A stretch of DNA of 64,000 nucleotides from Dasania sp. GY-MA-18 (GCF_024734385.1 NZ_JANHAP010000008.1:124001-188000); one strand, 5' to 3'. Shown: positions 37,984 to 48,392, numbered from the stretch's first letter. Notes: generated by a model from the sequence alone, not told the origin. Made by a program: numbers and translations.

Positions 37984-38784
37984 GTGGACCAGTTACAGAT
38001 TATTTTGCTCGCTATAGTGCAAGGCCTTACCGAGTTTTTGCCTATATCCAGTTCCGGTCATTTGCTACTGCCAAAAGAACTGCTGGGTTGGCCAGATCAG
38101 GGTCTAGCTTTTGATGTGGCTGTGCATGTGGGCTCATTAGCGGCGGTATTACTGTATTTTCGAAAAGACGTCATCAATTTATTACAAGCCTGGTTGGGCA
38201 ATGTGGCCGGCAAGGCCGCCAGTGACGATAGCCGCTTAGCCTGGTGTGTAATAATTGCTACCTTGCCAGCGGGCCTAATAGGCTTGTTGGCCGATAGTTT
38301 TATAGAGCAACATTTACGTGGCATAGCCGTAGTTGCTAGCACCACAATACTTTTTGGCCTGCTCTTGGGTTGGGCAGACAAAACAGGTTCGCAAAGTAAA
38401 ACCTTGCTTAGCATTAGCTGGCGGTTGGCTTTAATTATAGGTTTTGCCCAAGCGCTGGCCTTGATCCCCGGTACTTCGCGTTCAGGTATTACGATTACAG
38501 CTGCCTTATTACTAGGGTTTAGCCGCGAGTCCTCAGCGCGATTTTCATTTTTATTATCTATACCGTTGATTGTGGCGGCCGGTGGCTTAAAAACACTACA
38601 GTTAGCCAGCGCACCGAGCGCCGTGCCCTGGGGGGAGTTAATCACTGGTGCCGTGATTTCGGGTATTACTGCCTACCTGTGCATTTATTATTTTCTCAAA
38701 CTGATAGACCGCATAGGTATGATGCCTTTTGTGTATTATCGGCTAGTGTTAGGCGTGGGGTTGCTAGCTATACTGTGGCTATAA
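37984..38784 (+). CDS. uppP: Undecaprenyl-diphosphate phosphatase
   Basis: Inner-membrane phosphatase (BacA) that recycles undecaprenyl pyrophosphate for cell-wall synthesis and gives bacitracin resistance. Protein of 266 residues, mostly membrane helices. The two family motifs are GLTEFLPISSSGHLLL (Glu and Ser/His residues) and IPGTSRSGITITAALLLG (PGTSRSG). The start is GTG 37984 with GGAG 11-14 bases ahead. Confidence 0.96.
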   Translation: MDQLQIILLAIVQGLTEFLPISSSGHLLLPKELLGWPDQGLAFDVAVHVGSLAAVLLYFRKDVINLLQAWLGNVAGKAASDDSRLAWCVIIATLPAGLIGLLADSFIEQHLRGIAVVASTTILFGLLLGWADKTGSQSKTLLSISWRLALIIGFAQALALIPGTSRSGITITAALLLGFSRESSARFSFLLSIPLIVAAGGLKTLQLASAPSAVPWGELITGAVISGITAYLCIYYFLKLIDRIGMMPFVYYRLVLGVGLLAILWL

Positions 38785-38799
38785 GCTAGCAGGCTAGAT

Positions 38800-38828
38800 T
38801 TACAGGGGCCGCAGGCTCAGCCTATAAT
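38800..38828 (+). promoter_or_regulatory. Possible sigma-70 promoter
   Basis: TATAAT (38823-38828) with TTACAG 17 bases upstream (38800-38805). The spacer holds an inverted repeat that, with bases after the -10, gives GGGCCG/CGGCCC (38806-38811 and 38830-38835). It lies 36 bases before the 105-residue hypothetical gene. Confidence 0.4.
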
Positions 38829-38864
38829 ACGGCCCAGATCGTTTTCTAAGCGAGTTTAACTACC

Positions 38865-39182
38865 GTGCAAATTGCTAACTCAACTATTAGCCCGCAAATA
38901 CCCAGCGTTAGCGATAATGCTCAGCGCTCATTGCGCGATGCACCGCAGCAGCGGCCTAACTCCGATACCGTGCCCCCCACGGTAACTGAGTTTGATAGCG
39001 AGGAGCTGCTGCAAAAACGCCTAGAGTTAAGCCGCGCCATTGCCGCCAGCCGTAGTGCCAATGAGATTGATCAACGTTTACCCCGCAGTAGCCAGCAGGC
39101 TATTAGAGCCTTTGAAAGCAATAAGCCCACCGTAGAGCAGCAATTGGGTGTGCAGCTAATTGGCATAGATACCTACGCCTAA
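38865..39182 (+). CDS. Conserved hypothetical protein
   Basis: Protein of 105 residues from a GTG start. The first half is polar, Ser/Pro/Gln-rich and probably disordered. A helical part (about 45-80, [18 protein letters not shown]) follows, and the end reads [12 protein letters not shown]. The last residues resemble a short conserved C-terminal tail (LGVxLxGIDxYA) that I have seen in small proteins of related marine gammaproteobacteria. No signal peptide, membrane helix or catalytic motif. It stands between uppP and apeB with its own possible promoter. Function unknown. Confidence 0.7.
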   Translation: MQIANSTISPQIPSVSDNAQRSLRDAPQQRPNSDTVPPTVTEFDSEELLQKRLELSRAIAASRSANEIDQRLPRSSQQAIRAFESNKPTVEQQLGVQLIGIDTYA

Positions 39183-39240
39183 GCGCTATGCCGCAGTCAC
39201 TATTCTTCTTACTTTTTTTACCTGCCCATTGGATGTCAGC

Positions 39241-40545
39241 ATGCAAGAGCTAAACACGTTTAACCAAGACCTAATGGCGTTCCTGGCCGCTTCACCCACT
39301 CCTTTTCATGCGGTGTCTGAAATGGTCAGCCGTTTACAAGCCGCTGGCTATCAAGCCTTAAACGAGGCTGAGGCTTGGGATTTAACACCCCAAGGCCGCT
39401 ATTACGTGGTGCGTAATGGCTCAGCTATTATTGCCTTTAGCAACTTAGGGGGCAGCCCGGTAGAAAATGGTTTTCGCATGGTGGGGGCACATACCGACAG
39501 CCCTTGTTTGCGAGTAAAGCCCAACCCTGAGCTAAACCGTAATGGCTATTTTCAATTGGGCGTAGAGGTATACGGTGGGGCGCTATTAAATCCGTGGTTT
39601 GACCGGGATTTGTCACTGGCAGGGCGGGTTAGTTTCAAAACGAAAGCCGGTGATATTAAAAGCGCATTAATTAATTATGCCAAACCCATAGCCGTTATCC
39701 CCAGCCTAGCGATTCATTTAGATAGAGAAGCTAACAATACCCGTAGTATAAACCCGCAAAAAGATATACCGCCTATAGTGATGCAGGCCGAAAACGATCA
39801 ACAAGATTTTCGCGCCATGTTATTAGCGCAGTTAAAAAAACAGCAGCCTAATAGCGATGCGGCAAAAATTTTAGATTATGAACTCAGTTTTTACGATACC
39901 CAGCCACCCGCTATTATCGGTTTAGAGCAGGACTTTTTAGCCAGCGCTCGCTTGGATAATTTATTGTCTTGCTATATAGGTTTGCAGGCACTGCTAAGCA
40001 ATCACGATCAAAATGCCCTATTGGTGTGCAATGACCACGAGGAAGTGGGTAGTGCCTCTAGCTGTGGTGCCGATGGCCCCATGCTTAAGTCGGTATTAGA
40101 GCGCATAGTGCCCGATGCCGAACAGCTAACCCGGGCCTTGGATCGCTCTATGATGGTGTCGGCGGATAATGCCCACGGTATACACCCCAACTACGCCGAC
40201 AGGCACGATGCCAATCACGGCCCACAACTAAACCGTGGCCCGGTGATTAAAATTAATCACAACCAGCGCTACGCGACCAACTCGGAAACCTCAGCCCTAA
40301 TACGTCATTTAGCTGAGCAAATAGAGGTGCCCATACAAAGTTTTGTGGTGCGCACTGATATGGCTTGTGGCAGCACCATAGGTCCTATTACCGCCAGTGG
40401 CCTAGGGGTTAAAACCTTGGATATAGGCGTGCCCACTTTTGCTATGCATTCCATACGCGAACTGGCGGGCATCAATGACGGCCATTATTTATACCAACTA
40501 TTGGCTGCCTTTTATCAGCAGCACAGTGTTGCCATCGCTAATTAA
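39241..40545 (+). CDS. apeB: M18 family aminopeptidase
   Basis: Zinc aminopeptidase, likely preferring acidic N-terminal residues. With ATG 39241 it has 434 residues (TTG 39229 would add four). Motifs: the metal His in [49 protein letters not shown] with the catalytic Glu pair, and [17 protein letters not shown]. Cytosolic, dodecameric in relatives. The stop overlaps the next gene by one base (TAATG), implying coupling to the glycosyltransferase. Confidence 0.94.
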   Translation: MQELNTFNQDLMAFLAASPTPFHAVSEMVSRLQAAGYQALNEAEAWDLTPQGRYYVVRNGSAIIAFSNLGGSPVENGFRMVGAHTDSPCLRVKPNPELNRNGYFQLGVEVYGGALLNPWFDRDLSLAGRVSFKTKAGDIKSALINYAKPIAVIPSLAIHLDREANNTRSINPQKDIPPIVMQAENDQQDFRAMLLAQLKKQQPNSDAAKILDYELSFYDTQPPAIIGLEQDFLASARLDNLLSCYIGLQALLSNHDQNALLVCNDHEEVGSASSCGADGPMLKSVLERIVPDAEQLTRALDRSMMVSADNAHGIHPNYADRHDANHGPQLNRGPVIKINHNQRYATNSETSALIRHLAEQIEVPIQSFVVRTDMACGSTIGPITASGLGVKTLDIGVPTFAMHSIRELAGINDGHYLYQLLAAFYQQHSVAIAN

Positions 40546-41630
40546 TGCGGCGCATTTTACTGCTTTCGGCCTATCACACCAATAGCCACAAGGCCTGGTG
40601 TGATGGCCTGATCAGCCAGTTTAGTGAGTATCATTGGACCTTGTTAAGTTTGCCCGACCGCTACTTTCGCTGGCGTATACGGGGTAACCCCTTGTCTTGG
40701 TATGAGTCACCGCTATTGGCTCAGCACTACGATTTAATTGTGGCTACCTCTATGGTGGATTTGGCGACCTTAAAAGGGCTACAGCCACAGTTAGCAGCTA
40801 CCCCCAGTGTGCTGTACTTTCATGAAAACCAATTTGAATTTCCCGCCTCACAGCAGCAGCACGCTAGCGTAGACCCACAAATGGTGAACCTGTACAGCGC
40901 TATGGCCGCCAATACCCTGGCCTTTAACAGCCAGTGGAATCACGATAGTTTTTTTGCTGGGGTAGAGCGCTTATTCAACAAATTGCCCGATCAAATGCCT
41001 CAGCACTTACTGGCCACCCTAGCCGCAAAAAGCACCGTGCTACCCGTAGCCATAGCCGATGATTTACAGCCTGTAGCTAGCAAAAAAACGCAGCCCTACA
41101 CGCTAGTGTGGGCGGCGAGGTGGGAATACGACAAAGGCCCAGAGCGTTTATTGGCGGCCTTAGAGTTATTAGAAGCCAGCGGGCTAGACTACCGGCTCAA
41201 TTTAATAGGCCCCCAATTTAGGCAGTTGCCTGTCGCTTTTGAGCACATTCAACAACATTTTCAGCACCGCTTACTGGCCGTGGGCTATCAAAACAGCAGG
41301 GCAGAGTATCTGGCGGTGCTGCAAAGCAGCGATGTGTTTATCAGTACCGCCATCCATGAGTTTCAAGGTTTGTCGGCGCTAGAGGCGGTAGCCTGTGGCT
41401 GCATACCGTTGGTGCCTGCACGCTTGTCCTATCCAGAACTATTTGCCCCCGAGTATTGCTACGACTCTAGTATCGATTCCATAGCGCAAGAGGCCAAAGC
41501 GCTAGTAGCTAAAATTATCGCTTTTAGCCAAGCCAGACCGCCGTTACCCAAGGTCCATGGCTGGCAGTGGCCACAGCTGCGGCTGCGCTATCAGGCCTTG
41601 CTGGATCAGGCCATACATAAAGCATCGTGA
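40545..41630 (+). CDS. GTDC1/QTMAN-like glycosyltransferase (DUF3524)
   Basis: GT4-type glycosyltransferase of 361 residues. The N-terminal domain ([51 protein letters not shown]) is the DUF3524 domain that defines GTDC1, the animal enzyme mannosylating queuosine in tRNA-Asp. The C-terminal Rossmann domain has the GT4-type WAARWEYDKGPERLLAALE and STAIHEFQGLSALEAVACGC, with the donor-binding E-x7-E layout. In bacteria the acceptor is not established; tRNA queuosine is the natural guess. It is coupled to apeB by one-base overlap and lies 90 bases upstream of trpS. Confidence 0.85.
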   Translation: MRRILLLSAYHTNSHKAWCDGLISQFSEYHWTLLSLPDRYFRWRIRGNPLSWYESPLLAQHYDLIVATSMVDLATLKGLQPQLAATPSVLYFHENQFEFPASQQQHASVDPQMVNLYSAMAANTLAFNSQWNHDSFFAGVERLFNKLPDQMPQHLLATLAAKSTVLPVAIADDLQPVASKKTQPYTLVWAARWEYDKGPERLLAALELLEASGLDYRLNLIGPQFRQLPVAFEHIQQHFQHRLLAVGYQNSRAEYLAVLQSSDVFISTAIHEFQGLSALEAVACGCIPLVPARLSYPELFAPEYCYDSSIDSIAQEAKALVAKIIAFSQARPPLPKVHGWQWPQLRLRYQALLDQAIHKAS

Positions 41631-41720
41631 AGGTATGGCGAGGCTAGGCCTGACTCTGTATCATTGCCGCCTCTATTTTCAGATTTTCACTTTCGCTCAG
41701 TTTTTTAGGTAAGTAGATTT

Positions 41721-42731
41721 ATGGCTAAGCAACGCGTATTAACGGGTATTACTACCACCGGCACTCCCCACTTGGGTAACTATGTAGGCGCAATACGCCC
41801 TGCTATAGAGTCCAGCCGCGACAGTAATATTGACGCTTACTTTTTTTTAGCGGATTACCACGCGCTAATAAAATGTGGCGACCCAGCCAAGGTGCAGCAA
41901 TCCACCAAAGAAATTGCCGCTACCTGGCTGGCCTTGGGCTTAGATACCGATAACACGACTTTCTATCGTCAGTCTGATGTACCCGAAGTCACCGAGCTAA
42001 GCTGGATACTGACCTGCTTAACCGCCAAAGGTTTAATGAACCGTGCCCATGCCTATAAAGCTGCCGTACAGGTAAATGAAGAAGAGGGCGAAGACCCCGA
42101 TAAGGGCATTATGATGGGCTTGTTTAATTATCCCATTTTAATGGCTGCCGATATTCTCATGTTTAACGGTGAAAAAATTCCCGTAGGCAAAGACCAAATC
42201 CAGCATATAGAAATGGCTAGGGATATAGCGCAAAAATTTAATCATCACTACAAGCAAGAGGTATTCACCTTACCTGAAGCGGTAGTCGGCGAGGATGCAG
42301 CCGTGCTCAGCGGTTTAGATGGCCGCAAAATGAGTAAAAGTTATAACAACACCATACCGTTGTTTTTGCCCGAGAAAAAATTACAAAAGCACATCAATAA
42401 AATCAAAACGAATTTATTAGAGCCAGGCGAGCCTAAAGACGTAACTGATTCCACCGTCTTTGAAATTTGGCAGGCCTTTGCCAACCCCGAACAAGTGCAG
42501 TACATGCGTGAGCAATTTGCGCAAGGCATAGCCTGGGGGCAGGCCAAAAAAGAATTATTTGGCTTGATTAACGAGCAGCTTAGTGGTGCCAGAGAACGCT
42601 ACGAGGCACTGATGGCCGACGGTTCTTTTATAGAGCAAGAGCTACAAAAAGGCGCAGCTAAGGCGCGTGCTAGCGCCAGGCCTTTAATGGAAAAGGTACG
42701 CAAAGCAGCGGGTATAGCGCCTATTAGCTAA
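41721..42731 (+). CDS. trpS: Tryptophan--tRNA ligase
   Basis: Class Ic aminoacyl-tRNA synthetase, 336 residues, usual length. The HIGH-like motif [15 protein letters not shown] is at about 13-27 and KMSKS in [12 protein letters not shown] near residue 200. ADYHALIK and [20 protein letters not shown] are typical. It has a TAAGTAG-type weak ribosome-binding site and probably its own transcript. Confidence 0.97.
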   Translation: MAKQRVLTGITTTGTPHLGNYVGAIRPAIESSRDSNIDAYFFLADYHALIKCGDPAKVQQSTKEIAATWLALGLDTDNTTFYRQSDVPEVTELSWILTCLTAKGLMNRAHAYKAAVQVNEEEGEDPDKGIMMGLFNYPILMAADILMFNGEKIPVGKDQIQHIEMARDIAQKFNHHYKQEVFTLPEAVVGEDAAVLSGLDGRKMSKSYNNTIPLFLPEKKLQKHINKIKTNLLEPGEPKDVTDSTVFEIWQAFANPEQVQYMREQFAQGIAWGQAKKELFGLINEQLSGARERYEALMADGSFIEQELQKGAAKARASARPLMEKVRKAAGIAPIS

Positions 42732-42808
42732 TAGCGAGGCTAGCATTATTAGCGAAGTATTCTAAGCTGTAGGAAAATCGCCAGAAACCAGTAAGGGCTA
42801 ATAACCCC

Positions 42809-43708
42809 ATGATAAACAGACCATTAGTTATAATATTAGCGCCTCACGCTCAGGCCGAAGCGCTAATGACAGATAAACTCGAAGATGAGTTTCATCTACT
42901 CAATGCTGAAACCATGGATGAGTTACTAGCCTTAGTCGGTGAAAGAAAACGCGTAGAAATGCTTCTGGTTTATACCGAAAGTTTGGCCGCCGATTGTGCG
43001 CAACTGCGTGCCAATGAGCAGTTGCGTGGCCTGCCTATTTTAGCTGTGGGCCGTTATGGCTCAGAGCAAATGCAGGATGAAGCTATTACCGCAGGTGCTA
43101 TAGATTACATAGATGTAGGTAATGTTAGCGCTACTGTTTTAGAGGCTAGGGTGCGTTCCCTATATGAGCTAAAAGCCCGCGGTGATCAGCTAGCTGAAAT
43201 TGCCCGGCTGGATGCGCTTACCGCTGTACCCAATCGCTATTACTTTGAAGAGGCCATAGATGTAGAGTGGCGCCGTTGTTGCCGCGAATTTAATGCCCTT
43301 ACTTTAATTATGATAGATGTTGATGGTTTCACCGCTTTTAACGAGCATTACGGTGCTGGCGTGGGTGACAATTGTTTAAAGCGCATAGCCAAAGTGGTAG
43401 AAAATAACTGCCTGCGTGCCGCCGATGTGGTAGCGCGTTTTGATAGCGATGAGTTTGTGGTGCTATTGCCAGGCACAGAGTTTGAAAACGCGATGCGGGT
43501 AGGTGAAAATATTTGCCGTGCGGTAGCGGCTTTAGACTTAATACACGAATACTCCGATTGCTCAGATATCGTTACTGTAAGCATAGGAGTGGCTTCTATA
43601 GATCCTAGCCAGGATCAAGATTACAAATTGCTAGTCAATGAAGCTGAGGAAATGCTGCACAGCGCCCAACAACACGGCGGTAATCAGGCGTTGGGCGTAG
43701 CCTTATAA
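42809..43708 (+). CDS. Pseudo-receiver plus degenerate GGDEF protein
   Basis: Protein of 299 residues. Residues 1-125 look like a receiver fold without its phosphorylation site: the expected Asp position is in LLVYTES and no acidic pocket is seen. Residues 135-297 are a GGDEF domain (RLDALTAVPNRYYFEEAI, IMIDVDGFTAFNEHYGAGVG). The active-site motif is changed to DSDEF (212-216), losing both glycines, while the inhibitory-site RxxD is kept as RAAD (203-206). This suggests a c-di-GMP-binding effector rather than a cyclase, as for PopA of Caulobacter; activity cannot be excluded. Its stop overlaps the 56-residue minus-strand gene. Confidence 0.88.
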   Translation: MINRPLVIILAPHAQAEALMTDKLEDEFHLLNAETMDELLALVGERKRVEMLLVYTESLAADCAQLRANEQLRGLPILAVGRYGSEQMQDEAITAGAIDYIDVGNVSATVLEARVRSLYELKARGDQLAEIARLDALTAVPNRYYFEEAIDVEWRRCCREFNALTLIMIDVDGFTAFNEHYGAGVGDNCLKRIAKVVENNCLRAADVVARFDSDEFVVLLPGTEFENAMRVGENICRAVAALDLIHEYSDCSDIVTVSIGVASIDPSQDQDYKLLVNEAEEMLHSAQQHGGNQALGVAL

Positions 43709-43873
43709 ACAAGCTTCTAAACACAGCCGCCGCAATGATTGTTTGGCCTGCATATCCAGGCCCTTCATCTCACTAATGCTAATACTGCCAGCCGCTAAAG
43801 CTTTGGCTAAGGTATTGGCATTAATCGCAATATTTATACGTGCCGGCGCTTGGCTCTTTTCATATTTATTCAC
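43703..43873 (-). CDS. Small conserved-looking protein, 56 residues
   Basis: Short open frame reading MNKYEKSQAPARINIAINAN, continuing to a C-terminal Cys-containing helix (SLRRLCLEACL). The start GTG 43873 has a perfect AGGAG 7 bases ahead, and it begins 13 bases after the stop of the 180-residue gene, so the two should form one operon. Amphipathic, with no membrane segment or known motif. The 3' end overlaps the convergent GGDEF gene by 3 codons. Coding status rests on the ribosome-binding site, tight spacing and protein-like composition. Confidence 0.6.
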   Translation of the reverse strand: MNKYEKSQAPARINIAINANTLAKALAAGSISISEMKGLDMQAKQSLRRLCLEACL

Positions 43874-43886
43874 TTTGTGCTCCTTA

Positions 43887-44429
43887 CTAGTGGCTGCCAG
43901 CCCAGTGAAAACGATTTAAGGGCAGTAGCTCGTTAAGGCCGCTGCGCTGTAGCGGTTTTAGTTGCTGGCTAAGTTTTTGGCTGGGGCGTGATTTTTTACG
44001 GCTGCCAAACTGTTGTATGGCATTGAGTGAAATGGCCAAATAATTATCTAATAACCAGTGTTGCCCAATCAGCTTGGTGCCGTGGCGGCTCAGGTGATTG
44101 TGTACTCGTATTAAAATATCCAGCTCTAAACTATAGTGCTGCATTTGTTTATAGCACTGTGCCAAAGAGTGACCGGCAAGCATCATGCGCTCGGCATAGT
44201 TGAGCCTGGTGTTTTTGTGCTCGTTTTCATTTAGCTGCTGTAGCAGCCATTCGCCCACCTCAAAACTACAGCCATAATAGCTTAGCGCCTGCTGCCAGTT
44301 ACCACTTTGATACAGCGCTTGGCCATCGGCCATCCATATTTCCCAGTAGCTTATCGCTAAGCGTGCACTGCTTAAGCTGTGGGCTTTATGCGTTGAGCAA
44401 AGAAATTGTGTGGGGCTGTTGCTTAGCAT
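43887..44429 (-). CDS. TPR-like hypothetical protein under a Fur box
   Basis: Protein of 180 residues. Residues about 30-130 read as two or three helical repeats of TPR type (ADGQALYQSGNWQQALSYYG, AERMMLAGHSLAQCYKQMQH, YSLELDILIRVHNHLSRHG), and the C-terminus is basic (SRKKSRPSQKLSQQLK). No signal peptide is evident; several Cys and His residues are present. It may begin further in at an internal Met. A perfect Fur-box palindrome lies 65 bases upstream, so expression should rise under iron limitation. The small 56-residue gene follows. Function unknown. Confidence 0.75.
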   Translation of the reverse strand: MLSNSPTQFLCSTHKAHSLSSARLAISYWEIWMADGQALYQSGNWQQALSYYGCSFEVGEWLLQQLNENEHKNTRLNYAERMMLAGHSLAQCYKQMQHYSLELDILIRVHNHLSRHGTKLIGQHWLLDNYLAISLNAIQQFGSRKKSRPSQKLSQQLKPLQRSGLNELLPLNRFHWAGSH

Positions 44430-44493
44430 AGACCTTGTCCTTGTTGAATATATTGGCTAGTGCAGCAAGCTTAGCGCGAGCAATATATTAATG

Positions 44494-44516
44494 CAAATGA
44501 TAATCGTTATCATTTG
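44494..44516. promoter_or_regulatory. Fur box
   Basis: Perfect 10+3+10 palindrome CAAATGATAA-TCG-TTATCATTTG, matching the Fur consensus GATAATGATAATCATTATC core closely. On the minus strand a TATATT with a 17-base spacer would place the box over the -35 region of a promoter for the 180-residue gene. It is 267 bases from ackA, so control of ackA is less likely. Confidence 0.8.
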
Positions 44517-44782
44517 TTGGTTGTGGGTGTAGACCCTTACATCTGGGGCATAGCTGCTAAGCTTAAAGCCTGCCTAGTCGTCGCTACTTACAGTTAGCCT
44601 GTGGCTAGATTGCTAAGTATTACAAGGGGTTATCGAAAGTTGAGCTTTAGTTGATCTACTTCAAAAGAAAGTTCGCACCATGCACGTACTATGTTGGATT
44701 AGATATGCGTTTAAAGACACAGTAGTGGCTTGTTACCGCTGGCTATCGCGCTAAACAGCTAAGCCTGTGGCTAGGGGTGAAT
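44517..44782. other. Non-coding region upstream of ackA
   Basis: With the Fur box this forms a 353-base gap between divergent genes. The only thing seen is a 24-codon open frame at 44680-44754 (MHVLCWIRYAFKDTVVACYR then WLSR) with a weak GAAAG ahead, 28 bases before ackA. It could be a leader peptide, but the evidence is thin. No terminator or riboswitch is recognised. Confidence 0.35.
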
Positions 44783-45982
44783 ATGGATAGACAGATACTG
44801 GTACTTAATGTGGGTTCTTCCAGTATAAAATTTTCGGTGTATCAACAGGCTGCTGATGGCTTGTTGAAGGTATTGCTAAGTGGCCAGCTTACTCATCAGG
44901 GGCAGAACCGTGAGTTTAAGGTTGATTGTTTTGCAAGCGACTGTTTTGCCAGTGACAGCCGGCAGCAGTGGCAGGAGGCTCGAGTCGATAATAATCGTAA
45001 AGCAGATGTGGCGCGTATTCTGGATTATCTTGCTAACAGTAAAGCTGGTTTTGCTATCACCTTAGTAGGGCACCGAGTCGTGCATGGCGGTACTAGTTTT
45101 GCTAAGCCAGCCCTGATTAATGAGCAGGTGCTAGCTAGCTTACGTGAGCTACAGGATTTAGCGCCCTTGCATCAAGCCCATAATGTTGACGCCATTGCTG
45201 CGGTTGCTGAGCTGTGGCCCTCGGTTAAGCAGGTGGCTTGTTTTGATACTGCTTTCCATCACAGCATGCCCGCTGAGGCTCAAACTTTTGCTATCCCCAA
45301 ACATTTTACTGAGCAAGGCATTAGACCCTATGGTTTTCATGGTTTGTCCTACCAGTATATTGCCAGCATTTTGCCTAGTGTTAAGCCCAAACCATGCTTA
45401 TCGCGTGTGCTAGTGGCGCATTTGGGTAGCGGTGCTAGCTTATGTGCTATGCGCGATCTACGCAGTGTGGCCACCACTATGTCGTTTACACCTTTAGATG
45501 GTTTGGCTATGGCTACCCGCAGCGGTGCTATAGACCCGGGAGTATTGCTATATTTATTAAATAATAAAGCGATGACAGTAGAGCAGTTGCAGCAGCTATT
45601 AAACCATCAGTCGGGGCTGCTGGGTATGTCGGGTATTAGTGCGGATTTGCGTGAGTTATTAGCCAGTGATCATCCGGCTGCCAGCGCAGCAGTAGACCAT
45701 TATATTTATCGAATAGTACTGGCGCTGGGCTCTATGGCGGCCGCCGCAGGCGGCATAGACACATTGGTGTTTACCGCAGGTGTGGGCCAGCACTGCGCAC
45801 AAGTACGCGAGCGGGTATGCCAGCAAATAGCATGGCTGGGCGTTAAATTAAATACACAGGCCAACGCTAGTCACGCCCAGTGTATTAGCCATAAAGATAG
45901 TCAGGTAGCGGTATATGTCATCGCGACTGATGAAGCATTAATGATTGCTCAGCATTGTCTAGCGTTAGATATTGCCAGCTAA
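44783..45982 (+). CDS. ackA: Acetate kinase
   Basis: Converts acetyl phosphate + ADP to acetate + ATP (reversible). Protein of 399 residues with the N-terminal phosphate-binding [45 protein letters not shown] and [13 protein letters not shown] 44783 has AGGGGT 5 bases ahead; a GTG at 44777 is also in frame. It is followed 19 bases later by phosphoketolase, its usual partner when acetyl phosphate comes from that enzyme rather than from Pta. First gene of a six-gene cluster to 53561. Confidence 0.96.
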   Translation: MDRQILVLNVGSSSIKFSVYQQAADGLLKVLLSGQLTHQGQNREFKVDCFASDCFASDSRQQWQEARVDNNRKADVARILDYLANSKAGFAITLVGHRVVHGGTSFAKPALINEQVLASLRELQDLAPLHQAHNVDAIAAVAELWPSVKQVACFDTAFHHSMPAEAQTFAIPKHFTEQGIRPYGFHGLSYQYIASILPSVKPKPCLSRVLVAHLGSGASLCAMRDLRSVATTMSFTPLDGLAMATRSGAIDPGVLLYLLNNKAMTVEQLQQLLNHQSGLLGMSGISADLRELLASDHPAASAAVDHYIYRIVLALGSMAAAAGGIDTLVFTAGVGQHCAQVRERVCQQIAWLGVKLNTQANASHAQCISHKDSQVAVYVIATDEALMIAQHCLALDIAS

Positions 45983-46001
45983 TTGTATAGAGGAAGTTTA
46001 C

Positions 46002-48392
46002 ATGACAAAAAAAAATAATACGGTTACAAGTACGCAAACACCGCTGGATGAGCAGGAGCTAAAACAGTTACATGCTTATTGGTGTGCCTGTAATTATCTG
46101 GCTGCGGCTATGATTTATCTGCAAGAGAACCCCTTATTGCGCCAACCCTTAGCCAAAGAGCATATTAAAAAACGTTTATTGGGGCACTGGGGAGCTAGCC
46201 CCGGCTTGTCGTTTATGTATATACACATGAACAGGCTGATTAATAAATATGATCTAAACAGTATATTTTTATCGGGCCCCGGCCACGGTGCCCCCGGTGT
46301 TTTGGCGCCGGTTTATTTAGAGGGTACCTATACCGAAGTTTATCCCGATATGCGTGAAGATGAGGAAGGGCTACGTCGTTTTTTTAAACAGTTTTCTTTT
46401 CCCGGTGGCATCGGTAGCCACTGCACACCAGAAACTCCGGGCTCTATTCATGAAGGTGGTGAGCTAGGCTATAGCCTATCCCACGCATTTGGCGCAGCCT
46501 TTGATAACCCCGATTTAATTGTTACCGTGGCTGTTGGTGATGGCGAGGCAGAAACGGGGCCACTGGCTACGGCCTGGCATTCCAATAAATTTTTACATCC
46601 CATACGCGATGGTGCTGTGCTACCTATATTGCACTTAAATGGTTATAAAATTAATAATCCCACCCTATTATCCAGAATTACAGGGCAAGAGTTAGAAGAT
46701 TTATTTAGTGGCTATGGTTGGCAGCCTTACTTTGTTGAGGGTGACGACCCCATGGTTATGCATCAACAGATGGCGGCAACTATGGAGCGCTGTGTAAGCG
46801 AGATACAAAGCATACAGCAGCAAGCCAGAGCTGGCGGCAACGCCAGCCGAGCGCGTTGGCCTATGATAGTGTTGCGCTCACCCAAGGGCTGGACCGGGCC
46901 TAAACAGGTGGGCGGACATAAGGTAGAGGGCTACTGGCGCGCCCACCAGGTACCACTGGCCAATGTCCACAGTGACGAGCAGCAGTTACAGCAGTTAGAG
47001 CAATGGCTAAAAAGTTATCAGCCTGAATTATGGTTTGATCAGCAAGGTAAACTCATCCCCGAATTAAAAGCCCTAGCCCCAAAAGGCTTGCGGCGTATGA
47101 GTGCCAACCCCCATGCTAATGGTGGTTTGTTACGCCGTGATTTGTTAATGCCTGATTTTCGTGACTACATGATAGCGGTTACAGAACCGGCAAAAAGCAG
47201 TGCCATGAATACGAAGCCTCTGGGCTGCATGCTTAGAGATATTATGCGACTTAATAGCAATAATTTTCGTGTGTTTGGGCCTGATGAAAATACCTCAAAT
47301 AAATTAGATGCGATTTATGAGGTGAGTAAAAAACTATGGCTGGCGGATTACAAACCCGAGGATGAACAGGGTGGTGAGCTCAGCCCCGATGGCCGAGTGC
47401 TTGAGATGCTGTCGGAGCACACCTTAGAGGGGTGGTTTGAAGGCTATGTGCTAACTGGCAGGCACGGTTTTTTTGCCACCTACGAGGCCTTTGTGCATGT
47501 TATAGACTCTATGTACAACCAGCATGCGAAGTGGCTGGCGATATGTGAAGAGCTGCCTTGGCGTGCTCCCATAGCTTCAATTAATTTATTAATTACGTCT
47601 ACAGTTTGGCGTCAGGATCACAACGGTTTTACTCATCAAGATCCGGGCTTTCTAGACTTGGTGGTTAATAAAAGCCCGCTGGTCACCCGTATCTACTTAC
47701 CCCCAGATGTTAATTGCCTGCTGTCCACCGCAGATCATTGTTTACGTAGCCATAATGATATTAATGTAATTGTGGCTGATAAGCAGATGCATGTGCAGTA
47801 TCTCGATAAAGATGCAGCGATAAAACACTGTACCAAAGGTCTGGGTATATGGGAGTGGGCCAGCACTGATAAGGGAGTAGAGCCCGATGTAGTAATGGTG
47901 GGCTGTGGTGATATTCCCACCAAAGAAGCGCTGGCAGCTACGGCTATGCTAAGGGAATATTTCCCCGATTTAAAAATTCGTTTTATCAATGTGGTGGATT
48001 TATTTCGCATGACTCCAGCCGAAGAGCACCCACACGGTTTAAGCGACAGTGACTTTGATAGCCTATTCACTAAAGATAAGCCCATAGTATTTAACTTTCA
48101 TGGTTACCCCTGGCTAATACACCGGCTCGCTTATAGGCGTGCGAATAAAAATTTACATGTTAGGGGTTATATAGAGCGAGGCAATATTAATACGCCGTTA
48201 GAGCTGGCCATAGATAATCAAATTGATAGGTTTAGCTTGGCTATAGATGTTATTGATCGTGTGCCGCGTCTACAGGTAATAGGTGCGCATGCCAAACAAA
48301 GTCTGCGCGATAAACAAATAGACTGTAGGCATTATGCTCATGAGCATGGTGTAGATAAACCCGAACATAATAACTGGGTGTGGCCCTTTTAA
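46002..48392 (+). CDS. xfp: Xylulose-5-phosphate/fructose-6-phosphate phosphoketolase
   Basis: Thiamine-diphosphate enzyme that splits xylulose 5-phosphate with phosphate to acetyl phosphate and glyceraldehyde 3-phosphate (often also fructose 6-phosphate to erythrose 4-phosphate). Protein of 796 residues, the usual length. Motifs: [60 protein letters not shown] (ThDP site near 178) and [20 protein letters not shown] 46002 has AGAGGAAG ahead. It allows carbon-conserving acetate formation from pentose phosphates and consumes phosphate. Confidence 0.96.
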   Translation: MTKKNNTVTSTQTPLDEQELKQLHAYWCACNYLAAAMIYLQENPLLRQPLAKEHIKKRLLGHWGASPGLSFMYIHMNRLINKYDLNSIFLSGPGHGAPGVLAPVYLEGTYTEVYPDMREDEEGLRRFFKQFSFPGGIGSHCTPETPGSIHEGGELGYSLSHAFGAAFDNPDLIVTVAVGDGEAETGPLATAWHSNKFLHPIRDGAVLPILHLNGYKINNPTLLSRITGQELEDLFSGYGWQPYFVEGDDPMVMHQQMAATMERCVSEIQSIQQQARAGGNASRARWPMIVLRSPKGWTGPKQVGGHKVEGYWRAHQVPLANVHSDEQQLQQLEQWLKSYQPELWFDQQGKLIPELKALAPKGLRRMSANPHANGGLLRRDLLMPDFRDYMIAVTEPAKSSAMNTKPLGCMLRDIMRLNSNNFRVFGPDENTSNKLDAIYEVSKKLWLADYKPEDEQGGELSPDGRVLEMLSEHTLEGWFEGYVLTGRHGFFATYEAFVHVIDSMYNQHAKWLAICEELPWRAPIASINLLITSTVWRQDHNGFTHQDPGFLDLVVNKSPLVTRIYLPPDVNCLLSTADHCLRSHNDINVIVADKQMHVQYLDKDAAIKHCTKGLGIWEWASTDKGVEPDVVMVGCGDIPTKEALAATAMLREYFPDLKIRFINVVDLFRMTPAEEHPHGLSDSDFDSLFTKDKPIVFNFHGYPWLIHRLAYRRANKNLHVRGYIERGNINTPLELAIDNQIDRFSLAIDVIDRVPRLQVIGAHAKQSLRDKQIDCRHYAHEHGVDKPEHNNWVWPF

